Positions 48,780 to 62,300 of a DNA stretch of 64,000 nt are shown piece by piece (within the stretch, counting starts at the first letter, position 1; each line of letters opens with the position of its first letter). This DNA is from Echinarachnius parma. Lineage: Eukaryota; Echinodermata; Echinoidea; Clypeasteroida; Echinarachniidae. The position numbers and the translations under genes are program-made. The stretch covers positions 1 to 64,000 of the forward strand of contig JBAMJV010008926.1 of the NCBI GenBank assembly GCA_037951105.1. Direction: 5' to 3'. The notes beneath the pieces are model-generated. The model had not been told where the DNA came from. It saw only the letters and a program-made list of their open reading frames with translations, and ran no database searches.

Positions 48780-49980
48780 TGGTCGCTACCCAGGATGAGG
48801 AATAAGAAACATATTCAAGTCATCTTTCAAAATTTGTAAACTTGGGTAGCCCCCAATGACAATGATGCTCCTGACATGTTGCATAACAGTAACTTATTCA
48901 AAATCATTGTTAATTTGGATGACCCTAAGATATAGTTAACTCAACATACATGTATGTGTTCCTGAAACTGAATAGTTCTAAAAGGTTACCACCACCCAAA
49001 AGTAATATTCTTATAAATGAAAGGTAACATCTGTAGTAGTCCATTCCATCAACAAGTTCACAAATATATTTTTCCAGAAAGAAAATAAATAATTGAAATC
49101 GCATCACCATTCTAAAGCATGCGTTTATGTGTCTGCATGTACGAAGACTACTTTGTCCAGAGTGAACGAATCGTCCGGGATTCTATTGTCTCCAAACGTA
49201 CGCGTGAATAGCATTGGCGCACTTGCAAATGTTTGGCCTGTACGGAACCAGGAAATAATAATGGTTCCGTAAGTGGTGGTAATTTATTGCTTTGTTTATG
49301 AATTTACACAACCCTTTGCAAAATGTTGGGTATCTATTTGATATCACAAAACGGTACCAAAACATAATATAATTATGTGTTCTTCTTTGCCTGGTGGTCC
49401 CCTTTAATACGTGTGGTTTGCGGTTCTAGTTCTTGTACAAATTCTTGTACAAGTAAAACAAATTTCACATGAATCACTTACTCTATAATTCATGTGTTAT
49501 TCTATATCCCCTCTTATACATTTTTCAATATTATTTGTGAAACTACTGCCACATTCATTCCTATAAGGGTATAATTAATATACTTCCATTTAATCAAGCT
49601 GCGACTTGTACTGAAGCATACAGCAAAAATCTTGCAACATCCCGTTACTTTCATAATGAAATGTAGTATGATCTGTATAGATCTGTATACAGTAACATAA
49701 TAATTGAGATTGAAATGATTTGAACTTTTTTTTTTTTTTAATCATCTGTGCTAGAACCATCCATTTACTGGAAACTCATTGTGCTTTGGCTTGCCACTTC
49801 AGTCAGCTTCAACTAAACAGTTGGTTTAAAAGCCACGGCAAATAATAATAACAATAATAGCTGAAACTGTTAGAGCACAATCCATGTAACATCGTTTTAT
49901 GTCTTCAGTTCACAATACTTATTCCGCTCAACTGATTTAAACTGAAATCAAGCACACAATGTGCACATTTTCACCACCCA
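48780..49980. other. intergenic DNA, nothing recognised
   Basis: AT-rich sequence between the Gypsy remnant and the DDX59 3' end. I see no exon, TIR pair or RNA gene. Confidence 0.5.
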
Positions 49981-50009
49981 AGGAGGATTCCAGCAGTAAC
50001 TAAAAGGCG

Positions 50010-50200
50010 CACACAGTGCTAAGGAACTAGTTCCAATCCTTCTGGGTACCCATTTATACATCTGCGCTGAGAACAGCAAATATGGATAAAATGTCTTGCT
50101 AAATACCAAACGCGATGGGCATACACAGGTTTAGAACTCAGGACCTCATGATTGGAAGATGCAGGCTCTACCAATCTTGCAACACTACGTCAAGGGCCTT
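50010..50200 (-). mobile_element. decayed tRNA-derived SINE
   Basis: Same family as 39265-39537: the minus strand shows GATTGGTAGAGCCTGCATC, TCCTGAGTTCTAAACC (mutated B box), AGCAAGACATTTTATCC and GCTGTTCTCAGCGCAG, and ends near GGGTACCCAGAAGG. The A/T tail is lost. Confidence 0.65.
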
Positions 50201-50254
50201 GAAGTTGACGGCGGAGAAAGCAATGGATTCTTCTTTTCTTGATATCCGCTCATC

Positions 50255-50306
50255 TCAGGGCTTAAACTTCCATTTCCTCTTCTTCAAGATGTCGCTTACA
50301 TTCTCT
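50255..50306 (-). CDS. DDX59: DDX59 last exon, stop codon
   Basis: Acceptor TTCAATACAG. Encodes [16 protein letters not shown] and TGA. The phase continues from the lysine-rich end of the preceding exon. Confidence 0.8.
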
Positions 50307-53300
50307 CTGTATTGAAAAAAAGAAAGAAAAAAAGGACATGATATATTATAACAAAATGATATTAAAATATTCACAATAGTCAACTATGAATGATAAGACT
50401 TCTGTGTTACACCAGCAGATGATGAATTGAACTGAACTTAAAAGTTTTGCTGGGCATGGCTGGATCAATTAATTCTTCTATATTTATAAGGGAAAATTTA
50501 TTTATGCATGATTTGTTGATTTATTACCTATATTTTGTTCCGCTCATGACTTCCTTGAAACACACTACTGCCTGACGAGTGAATAGATAGCTGTGCCCCC
50601 TGCCCCCTGGATGCGCCCCCACACCCCCCCCCCCCCCCCTCCCTAAGTGAATTTTTACCTGTCTTTTTTCCGCTTATGACTGCGAAACCCACTGCTAGCA
50701 CCTCCAGAGGGCTTGGACTGGCTGGACCGATGCTGCTGCCTCTGGTAGCTGAGGTGGGGGGATTTGGTCAGCTCTTGGGGTAGGACCACGCCTAGGGGCC
50801 TCAACATGGTGGTGAACTGGAGGAAGAGCTGTGCGGATCATTTTAGTCAAGGAAAGTCATAATTTTATCAAAAAGTAATATGGAGTTCTGACATAATACA
50901 TAAATAATACAAAATGTTTAAAAATGTTTCAAAACATAAATCAATCAGAAATATACAAATGTATCAGTACATGTACAAAGTAACCAAGGAAAGATAATAA
51001 AGAGTAGTACCATGTGTCAAGGAAACTGTTGCAGAAAAAGTTTTAATAGATTATAAAGTTGAAATTAAAGGGATCTAGTAAAATTGTCCAAATCCTCAAA
51101 ACTTACTTGGAACTCTAGCGGTTCTCTCATGGGACAGGCTTAAGTTTTTTAATTTTTTATTTCCCTTTCATTAAAAAGATATTTACATTTGAAGTGTTCA
51201 GATTTTAAACTATCTACTGATAGTCGTAACCATGTTCTTAGTCTGTGCAAAAAGTTTGTGAATATCACTTTGCATTTTTGCTCATTACTCAGCCATATAA
51301 CATCCATTTAACACAAAAATTGCCACATCACTGAGTGGACATATCAGATCACAACAATACACTTTGTATCAACCACTCACCACTTTTTGCACATGTCAAC
51401 AAAGTTATCTGATCCCTTTAATTGCAATTCAGAACATAATTATGCAAATTAGGACCAATCAGAATTGTGCTTTTAGTCACATGATCTGACTTGCAATTAA
51501 CTGCAACTTAACAATCAATTGCAACTTTTTCTCTAACTGATGGGGGTCCAGTGGGTGGAGTCCCTGGAAACTTTCAAATTTTATCCTGGGGGTGGAGGTT
51601 CAGGCTCAGGAGCCGCCCCCCCCCCCCCCCCCCCCCCCTTGCTATGCCAGTGACAACAATGATGCATTTATTTTGAAGAAAAGTATTACTTTGATAATTT
51701 TTAATTTTTTTTATAAAGGGTGACATATTCTTATTTTAACACTTTTCATCCCACACTTCCAACCTTTACTACCTGGGTAAAAACTTTCAGAGCTGAAAAT
51801 CGACTTTGTTGTTACATCTCCACAAAGACAGACGAATATGTCCTCCATTACTGGTATTCATGGTGGAACTCTGTGCTGTAAGAGTTGTAGATGACCCACT
51901 CAGTCAAGGATAGATTAACATGTACAACTATATTTTAATAGAAATGATTGCAAATATCTGTTGAGGGGTTAATTGAAAAACAAACAAATAACTTAATTGA
52001 ACTGAATTGAATTACTATTATTTTATTACCGTGGATCACTTTGATCAAATTATCTTTTTATCTTTGGTCTACATAGGACAAGAAAATAAATATTAAACCC
52101 GATGGAGGAAGTATAAACTAGCATCTAAAATTGGAAACGACTAGTACTGCATGCACTATGTTTTGAATGCAAATGAAATTTGTTGGTTTCATCATACATT
52201 TTTGCAAAACTGTATTGTGTTAAGGACATGAAACAACACCTCATCAAAAAATGATTCACATCAAATATGCAAGGATATTAATTTTGTTAATACAATCGAA
52301 CAACATTTGTTGCTGTTGATGATTCAAGTTGAAAGTTTATAGCAATACAAAATAATACATTTATACAATTCAACTAGTTAATCAAGATTAAACATCTTCT
52401 AGATAAATTACTAATGATGCCGGTCTAGGTCCTTATACTAAAATATTGCTATTTCATGAAATAAAAAGGATATTTTTGCTGTTGTTGTTGATGAAGGTCA
52501 TTGCAGTTCCATTGGTGCCCAGACGTCCCGTTCTCCCGATCTGGTGGAAATCAAAAAGAAAAACAGAAGAAATATAAAAGGATTTTAAAAAAAATAATCA
52601 TGTAAATATATTCATAATGCAACAGGGGGGTGTTGCATAAAGAGGTGCATTCAATTGCAAATATGTGACAAAACGCAAGTCAGAAAATATGTGCATTTGA
52701 GCCAATCAGATTTGTGCTTTTAGGCACATTTTTTGACTTGCGATCGATCGCAACTCTCCAGGCAACATCCAACAAAGAAAGCTTGTTGTACAAAAATGTA
52801 ATGAAATTACATGAAGGACTAGTACCGATTATACTGTATGTACCAATAGCTATAAAACAATGGTTGTTCTAACCTGTTGTATATAGTCTTCAACAGTGGC
52901 CGGCATGTCAAAGTTGATGACCATCCTGACCCCAGGGAAGTCTATACTCCTCCCCAGCACCCCTGTACTGACCAGCACCTGGTATGCCCCTTCATATAAC
53001 ACCCTCCCCCATAACGCCCCCCCCCCCCCCATTTTAAACCCATTCAGGACTAGTACCAATACTACTCGGGATGGGCTAATAGATAATGCATCATACATAA
53101 AAACAATAGCTTGAAACAATCTTTATTCTAACCTGGTGAATGTAGTCTTCCACCGAGGCTGGCATATCAAAGTTGATGACTATTATGTTCTGGAAAACTA
53201 AGTATTCGGGAGACACTAATGAATAACTAGTAGGCAAGAAGGTATCGGGTTTCAAGTGTGTAACTTTATTGCGCAAAGCGCACCGCGCACGCTACAAGCA

Positions 53301-56300
53301 TCACCTGTTACATTCATGTAAGTTGCCTAGCAACCTTACAATACAGTATCGTATAGATCTCTCTATTATCAATACACTACACTGCTTCCCCTTCAAAAAG
53401 TGCTTTACCTTTCAATGCACCTTAGCACAAATGAAGTAATATCGATTCTATATCTTTCATCACATGAATCATTTTGAATAACATCTGTTTTCTGCGTTAA
53501 CTTTCTTTTTACAACTATGGAGCCTAAACATATGCTACTGTGATCTAAGTAATTCCATATCTAGTACAATCACAGTTCTAAAGTTATTAATACCATCATA
53601 AAAGTATTCAACTTCCTTATACAGTCATTTACCCTGTATACTTCATATATGATGTTATATCTATAAATTCAATGAAAACTGTTCCTTCCTTAATGTGTAA
53701 TCCACAACAGAACTTCAATGAAACTTGTCCCATTATAAAGACCTTAAAATCCAAAACAAAACTTGACACCTTTGTCATATCATAACTAGCCTCCTCTTTA
53801 ATTTAATACCAATGTTAAGGTACCACATAATTATATCCATACTTTCCCTTCCTTCTCACAAATCATGACCATATAGTCATGCAAGTCAAAGAACAAATAA
53901 TGTTCATGGGAAAATGCGAACTCGCATCCACCTACAAACCAATTGCATCAAAAATTACAAGTTAGACGTATGCTTAAAATCGCCTCTAAAAGTACTAATT
54001 GGTTGGTTAAACAAGCATTTTAAAAGTTCACTTATCAAAAGATATTAAAATGTATATACCGTTACATCAAAGATAACTTGTTCTTTCAATGTCAGTGCAT
54101 AAACAAATAAAATTTTCCACATTTCCTTTGTTAACAATTTGCGTCTACATGTCTCTTCATTTCCATTTCAGAGACCAATTTGTTTAACACAAAATAAACA
54201 AACATTACTTATAATTCAACCTGGTGGTAGGTTTGCGGAGTCTCTGTGACCGCCTAAGGTTTGGACTTTGTTTTGGTGTGGTCCCCGACTGCACGTCTGT
54301 GCTTGGACCAGCTACATCTTTGATTGGGGATTTCCTTGTTCCCACATCTATACCATCTTGGATAGAAACAACATCAAATGAATCTTCAAAGGTTCCGTCA
54401 TCACCAGATTCACGCAAACCATCATCACGTTTTAACATGTGGTTGACATGTACACTTCTGACCTTGTCACCAATCTCTACAAGATACCGTCTCGTACCAC
54501 AAACTGCCACAACTGTGCCAATCTCCCATTTGTCTGTTTTGTGAGGAGGGCTAAGAACCCCAACTTTTATCTCCTACCAAAAAGCCTTGTTCCTTCCTAC
54601 TTCCACGGAAGTGTTTCTTTTGACTTGCTTGTTTCTCTTCAATTTTGGGAGTCAAATCTGGCAATACCAAACTAAGCCTTGTTCTCAGTCTTCTCTTCAT
54701 CAACAACTCTGCGGGAGTGTACCCTGTTGTGGTATGTGGTGTGGTACGGTACTTCAACAAAAAACTTGCTAGTCTGTGTTTCATATTGAACTTAGAACTA
54801 CCATCAAACACCTGTTTCTTGAGAGCTTCTTTCACTGACCTCACTGACCTTTCTGCTGCACCATTCGAGGCAGGATGATATGGTGGTACAAGAATGTGTT
54901 TAACACCATTTTTCTTCATGAACACTTCAAATGCTGCAGCACGTAATTGTGGGCCATTATCAGAAACTAGCTCTTCAGGCAAACCATGACATGCACAAAT
55001 CAAACGCAACTCATTGATCGTCCTTTCTGTGGTTGTGTTTGTACCCATGTGTATCACTTCAATCCACTTGGAGTCACTATCAATCAAAACAAGAAAATGA
55101 TCATTTCCGGTCTCACAAAAATCAACATGTACTCTCTGAAAAGGCAGACTTGGCCATCGCCATGTTTCGAGAGGCGATTTTGGTGGTTTGTTTCTAACAC
55201 TCTGACAAACCGAACACGAACCTGAAATGAACTCAATGTCTTTGTCTAGCCCTGGCCAAAACATGAAACCCCTTGCTACTGACTTCATAGCTACAATACC
55301 CGAGTGTTCAGAGTGTAATTCACTCAACAGTCTCTGTTGCAATGATTTGGGGATAATCACTCTATGTCCCCATTTGATACAACCCTGATCACATGACAAT
55401 TCAAATCTCCTATTGTGGTATGGTTTCAGTTCACCAATAGGCATTGTTTCTGACCAACCATTCAATGTTTGTTCATACGCTTGTTTCAGTATTGTGTCTT
55501 TCTGAGTTTCTGCAGCAATCTCTGCTGCGGTTACTGGGAAACTATCGTCTACTACATCAGTTACAAAGATGGCACCCTCTGTGCCTTCATCCGACTCTTC
55601 ATGTGGTAAACGCGATAACGCATCAGCTACCGCGTTCTCCTTCGAACTGAGATACTCGATTGTGTAGTCATACTGCGAAAGTAGGATTGCCCATCTCTGC
55701 ATTCGCGATGCTGCCATGGTAGGAATCGCCATCTTCGGACCCAGTATCTGAAGAAGCGGCTTGTGATCGGTAATCAGCGTGAAGTTTCTGCCAAGAAGGA
55801 ACTGATGAAACTTTTTAATCCCGAAGATAATCGCCAACGCTTCCTTCTCAATCTGCGCGTAATTTCGCTCGCTTTTCGTCAGGGTACGCGATGCGAACGC
55901 TATGGGCTTCTCTTCCCCATTCTCCATCACATGATTGATCACCGCTCCTACACCTATACTTGATGCGTCACATGCTAACTTCAACTTGCGCTTGTTATCG
56001 TAGTGGACTAACAGTGCATCACTGGTTAACATTTTCTTACACTTCGCGTACGCTTCCTGCTGCACCTTTGACCATTGCCACTCTGCCTCCTTTTGCAAAA
56101 GCATGTGGAGAGGCGCTAGCACCGTTGCTAGATCAGGCAAAAATCGCGAATAGAACTGGACCATCCCAAGAAATAAACGCAGCTCACCCACATTCTTCGG
56201 TGCCGGGGCCTTGATGATGGGCTCTATTTTTGATACAAGAGGCTGGAGCCCCTCGCTTGTCACCCGCAACCCCAGGTAAACGACTTCTGATTTGACGAAC

Positions 56301-59300
56301 GCGCACTTGGCTCGCTTCAGCTTAACGTTGTAGTCACTCAGCCGTTGCAGCACCTTGCTCAACACTTCCAAATTTTCCTCCTCGGTTGTCGTCGCCACTA
56401 GAACATCATCTTGGTTGCACAGGCAGTGGGGAATCCCCTTCAGAATTCTGTCCATTGTCGCCTGGAAAATCTTAGGCGATGACTTGATACCATAGGGCAA
56501 TTTTGTGTATGAATACAACCCCATGTGCGTATTGACCGTCAGGTACTGTTGACTTTCGCTATCCAAATTCAACTGGGCGTACGCGTGTGAGAGATCAAGC
56601 TTCGAGAAAACTTTTGTACCCCTAAGCTCCGCATACAAATCCTGCGATGTCGGGAGAGGATACTGCTCATCGTCGACCACCCTATTCACTGTAGTTTTGT
56701 AATCTCCACACAGCCTAACAGTTCCATCTGCTTTGGGCACCACTACTAACGGAGTTGCTCACTCACTGAAGTCAGTCCGCACCAGCACTTTGTTTTTCTC
56801 AAGATTCCGCAGCTCTGCTTCAACTTGCTCCTTGAGCGCGTATGGCACCGGCCTCGGCCGGCAGTACACAGGCGTCGCTCCGTCCTTGATTCTGACGTGC
56901 GCTGTCACTCCTGCTATGCCCTCGTAACTGTCTTCAAACATGTTGCTATGCTTGTGCAGCAGTTCATCCAGTCTTGAATGCACATCCAGCTTGGCATGAA
57001 ATACTTTGCTCCAGTCTAACCGTATCTTGGCAAGCCAGTTCTTCCCCATTAGCGATGGTTTATTCTTGTATGCAGCTACTATGACCGGTAGACGGTACAC
57101 CTTTCCTTTGTTCGTGACACTCGGTTCAAATTGGCCGCAAATATCCAAGGCCTCTCCAGAATACGTCCAACTCTGCACGGACGAAGGGGAATTGAGCGGA
57201 AGTTCTCATCATAAGTATCTTTCCCGATGACAGTGCAATCTGCAGCCGTGTCTATCATCATCGTAATAGGTTTGTCGTGAACCAGCACTTCTGTCTCAAA
57301 GTTTGCATCAGTCCTGTCAGTGGAGTGAACACAATACATGGACATAGACGAATCATCACCATCTTGTCGTAGGTTATGAATTTTCCCTCTGCCACCGCCA
57401 GACTTATTTCTGCACGCTGCTGCAATGTGTCCCTTCATTTTACAGTTGTAACACTGCGCAGACCGAAATGGACAATCTTTCGGCACATGTCCTGACCCCT
57501 GGCATCTGTAGCAGTTCCGATTCTTCCCCTGCTGAGCATGCTGAGGATTGTGCTTGAACTGTTTTGCTTTGTCCTTGAACTTTGACTTCTGTTTATGTGG
57601 AGTATAACTCTTCTGGCTGTGAACACTGGCCGCAGACGCAGACTCCTGCGATCGATGCAACTCGCGAGCATTCTTGGCTGCCATCTCCACCGAAGTCCAA
57701 AGAAGTCACATTCAACAGTCTATTTTGGATTCGTTCATCTTGCAACCCACACACGAATCTATCTCGCAGAGCACGATCCAAAAACTCCCCAAAATTACAG
57801 TGTGTGGATAAGTTCTTGAGAGCAATAATGAAATCACTGATACTCTCACCTTGTCGCTGCTTCCTGGTCCCAAACTTGTAGCTCTCCGCAATCTCCAACG
57901 GTTTCGGATCAAAATGTGACTGCAGAATCCGAATAATATCGTCGAACGTCGCGTCTCTCGCTTTCCTGGGCGCAAGCAAATTCGCAAGTGCGAGGTAAAC
58001 ATCAGTCCCAATTTCAGTCAGTAGAATTGCTTTCTTTCTTCCTTTCGTTTCGTTGTCATCCTCATCGGTTTCATCAATGTTATTTGCGATGAAAAACATC
58101 TCCATTCGCTCAATGTACGATGAAAACGGTTCGCGATCTCTGTCGAAAGAACCGAGCCTTCCGATGTATCCACTGGGCGCCGCCATGTTTGTTTACGTTT
58201 TCGACTCCACTAGAACACGTGACGTGAATGTCCGAAACTGCAACAGTCTATGCGTGCGGTCTCTCCCAACGTGTGTGATACAGCTAGCTATGCACAATTT
58301 AACATGTGCAACTGCCCGAATTTGCCTTGACGTTTCGCCTACAAACGACGATAACTTGGCGGAAAAAATTCTCTGCTTTTCCAAAACTAGTTCATTTTTA
58401 CCGCAAACACTTCCTTATGCCGGGTGTGTTCAATTCCATCTTTGTTACCAATTATTATGTTCTGGAAAACTAAGTATTTGGGAGACACTAATGAATAACT
58501 AGTAGGCAAGAAGGTATCGGGTTTCAAGTGTGTAACTTTATTGCGCAAAGCGCACCGCGCACGCTACAAGCATCACCTGTTACATTCATGTAAGTTGCCT
58601 AGCAACCTTACAATACAGTATCGTATAGATCTCTCTATTATCAATACACTACACTCTCTATTATCAATACACTACAGTACCAATACTACTCGGGATGGGC
58701 TAATAGATAATGCATCATACATAAAAACAATAGCTTGAAACAATCTTTATTCTAACCTGGTGTATATAGTCTTCCACCGAGGCTGGCATATCAAAGTTGA
58801 TGACCATCCTCACGCCAGGTAGGTCAATCCCCCTCCCCAGCACCCCTGTACTGACCATTACCTGGTATGCCCCTTCATCGAACACCCTCCCCCATCCCCC
58901 TTCAACCCATTCAGGACTGTTTCTGAACATTCTCTGACTAGGGTCTACGGAGAGTGCATGCTAAATTAAAATCAAATAATCGTGAATGGGTTAAATAAAT
59001 CTTTGGTCTCACCTGGTGAATGTAGTCTTCCACCGAGGCCGGCATGTCAAAGTTGATGACCATCCGCACTCCTGGAAGGTCAATCCCCCTCCCAAGCACC
59101 CCCGTACTGACCAGCACCTGGTAAGCACCTTCCCTGAACCGCTGTAGGATCTCAGACCGCTGAGTTTGGGGTTTGTCTCCATGGAGAGATGCGGCAGCTA
59201 GCTCACAGCTCTGAATTAGTGAAATAAATTTGATGCATTTCATTTAATGATAACTTTGGTCATTGAGTATGATATAACCTATTCAACTATTGCCGTACTG

Positions 59301-62300
59301 ACCAGCACCTGAATGGCTGTAGGATCTCAGTTCGCTGGATTTGGGGCTTGTCACTGTGGAGAGATGCTGTAGATAGCTCACAGCTCTGCAGTGTTATACA
59401 TATGATTTGAAGAACATTATTTATACAACTTGGCCAATTAGTATATGACAAAGCTAAACAGCATATTTGTGTAAACCAATTACTATCAAGTTGACCAAAA
59501 GGTACACTACATTGAATTAGAAAAATACATTGTACAGTGCCCCTCAGGCTTTTAAAATATACTTATGATAAATAATGATGTATTTTCTTTGGTTATCTAA
59601 GAATCAATACCAATACAAGGAGTTCTGGAACAATTTTCAATATAAACATAAACAAAAAGAAACTTATAATTTTTCACATGGTCATATCTTAAAATCCTGT
59701 CCATCAAAACGATCCAAACTGACACACCGGATTAATTCAATACTCTATTCTAAACAAATGTTAGTAACCAGGCAGTTGCCCAACTAACATAACAGCAAAA
59801 AGCACTGACATGGAACAGCTTCCGGGACCACATGTCACAGAAAGGGACACTTCGCATGTTAATACACACACTCAGAGCAGCTCTACAGGAAGAGTGGAAC
59901 AATCTCCCCCAAGCCTGTATCAGAAACCTGGTGGACAGCATGCGTATCAGATGCACTGAATGCTTCCAAGCACATAGTGGACACACTCACTATTGATGTC
60001 TGTGTTTGGGTAACTGACATTACCTTCATTTAACGTTTTTGTTTACTTCCTCACGTGTCTTAAACTCTGTTCCCGAAATGTCTAGGCTGTGACATGTGAT
60101 ACAGCAAGCGGTTCCATGTCAGTGCATTTTTCAGTTCTGTCAGTAAGGTAACCATTTGGATACTGACATTTTATCAGAGTATAGTATTGAAGTAATCCTG
60201 TGTGTCATTTTGGTTCATTTTGATGGACAGATTTTTAAGATATGACCATGTGAACAATTATAAGTTTCTTTTTGGGCCCAGTGTATATCCATGATTAAGA
60301 AGATATTTGAAAAATTAAAACCCATTATTATTTCATTGTTTACCCTAAGCCAAACCACATCGTTCAAAAGAAATATGGAAACTCCAAGTGATTTTGGATG
60401 AATGTGGCAAAGTTAATGAATCAATTTAAGTTGAAAACACCTTTGTGAATTCCAGCTTACCTTTGCAACAGCCAGTGCTAGAAGATCTGCTCCAGGCTTT
60501 GAATCGACAAACACAATCACAGGAGGCCTGCACAAGATAGACATGCAGAAAAGTAGATCAATAAGTTAAACAAGCTTGAACATCTTTCTTTTTGACATTA
60601 TTTTATTTTGTTGTCTCACATTCAAAACCATTTTCGTTTTTGAAAGCAATTTAAGTATACTTGGAACAAGTTTTTTCAAAACTAAACACTTGCTATAAAA
60701 AGGAGGTGAAAACAAATTATACAATCTCGCCACAAAATAGATACTGATTTTACACAATTAGATCAACATAAAATAATGCAGCATCATACCAATACAGCAA
60801 CAGTTATTGGGTTCAAGCGTACAACTAACTGGCATAGATCTGTAAGCCGTTTCTTCTGTTCAAGTGTTGGGGGGGGGGGGGGGTGATCTGTTCATTTATC
60901 CCTGTGAACAAAAGAAATGTCTGCAGATTATGCCAGTGGCCTTACTGATTAATGTAAATAGTTTTTTTCCACTGTTTTCACAAATGGCAATCGATCAACA
61001 CAAATCATCACACTAAGTAGAAATAAAGAATGTCACTTAAAGCGTTTTTGAAATTCAAAAATGTCAAACAAAATTCTTCTTCTTGGATATATTTTCAAGA
61101 ACGACAAACATTAAGCTACATAGAAATAAAATCATCACCTAAAATGTTTTGGATCTTGAAGGATGGCAAACAACTTCTTCTTCTTGGCAGGATCTTCCAC
61201 CCAGAGTATAACTTGCTTCACTGATGTGCATGGGGTACTTGGCTGCAAGGGGGACCGCAAAAGGACAAGATAAGCACACATTTTATCAATATTTAAGCAG
61301 GCCCATATCATTATATATTCACGAAAATAAGACTAATACAGATTTTTACAATTATATGCACACCACTGGCATGCAGAAAACCCTTAGTTGCTAGTTATCT
61401 GTGAACCTATTTAAAATAGTGTCTTGTTTTGATTTTGGTTTTCCTGAAAATGATATTCCTGAATAAGACAATATCTCTTGTCTCAGTGCTAATGTTGCTT
61501 TTTGCTTGTAACTTTAAAGATGGATATGTTATATCTTTGTGCTAACAGATATGATTCAGGATTGCCAAGCAAGGAGGTAGCCATTTTTTCGATGGAAGAA
61601 GGAATCGTGGCTGATGTGATAATCGTCTGGTATACATCAAGAAAATTATTTACCATGGACAATACACAGAAGAGAAGAAAAATCAATATCTTACCGTGCC
61701 AACAGATATGAAGACAGGGTTGTCGAGTAGGGAGGTAGCCATCTTTTCGATGGAAGAAGGGATGGTTGCTGATGTGAGAATCGTCCGATGAGCATCAGGG
61801 AGATGAATCATGATGTCATAGACCTACATAGGAAATACATTAGAAAATGTGATAGAACGCTTGATGGAAATCAATTAAATTTGTAGTGAATTGCCTCAAA
61901 GGATATTTTTAGGAAATGTTGTAAGTGCCCAATTACTGCAACTAGTAGGCCAACTGCCAAATCAGCATAGAGCATTACAGCTGTTGCCATGGTAGTTACA
62001 CTAATTGAACACTTACAACAGTTGCAAAGAGTTTTATCTAACTAACACCAAGTAGAAAACAAAGAATATTGTCCTACCTGCTGCTGGAATCCAAGCTGCA
62101 GCATAGTATCAACCTCATCCACCACAACCAGCCTCATGTCAGCGAGACTTACACCTGCAAAACAGAGACAATAACAACAATTAAATAATACCAACAACCA
62201 AAAGAAACAGGAAAGGGGGACTCAATGACAGTTTCTCGGCAAGAGCAAGATTTACACCTGAGAAATAGAGACAATTAATAACAGCTTAATTATATACCAA

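Larger units (their letters stand above)
53186..58676 (-). mobile_element. nearly complete Ty3/Gypsy retrotransposon in DDX59 intron 6
   Basis: LTRs 53186-53381 and 58458-58676 differ by about one substitution plus a 23-base tandem duplication at the end of the latter. On the minus strand the order is LTR, primer-binding-like TGGTAACAAAG five bases after the LTR, gag, protease, reverse transcriptase, RNase H, integrase, the purine tract GAAGGGGAAGCAG, LTR. Several frame breaks make it inactive: near 57700 in gag, near 57180 between protease and pol, an in-frame stop at about 56757, and near 54570. The high LTR identity indicates recent insertion. No target-site duplication is visible. Confidence 0.93.

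Noticed and set aside
49440-49460. Possible CRISPR-like short repeats (TTCTTGTACAA twice)
   Set aside because: Only two short copies, no spacers, and the genome is clearly animal.
50624-50639. DDX59 intron 7 as an ordinary GT-AG intron
   Set aside because: No GT donor occurs at the end of the INNNSK segment; the AT-AC reading gives perfect U12 signals and the right frame.
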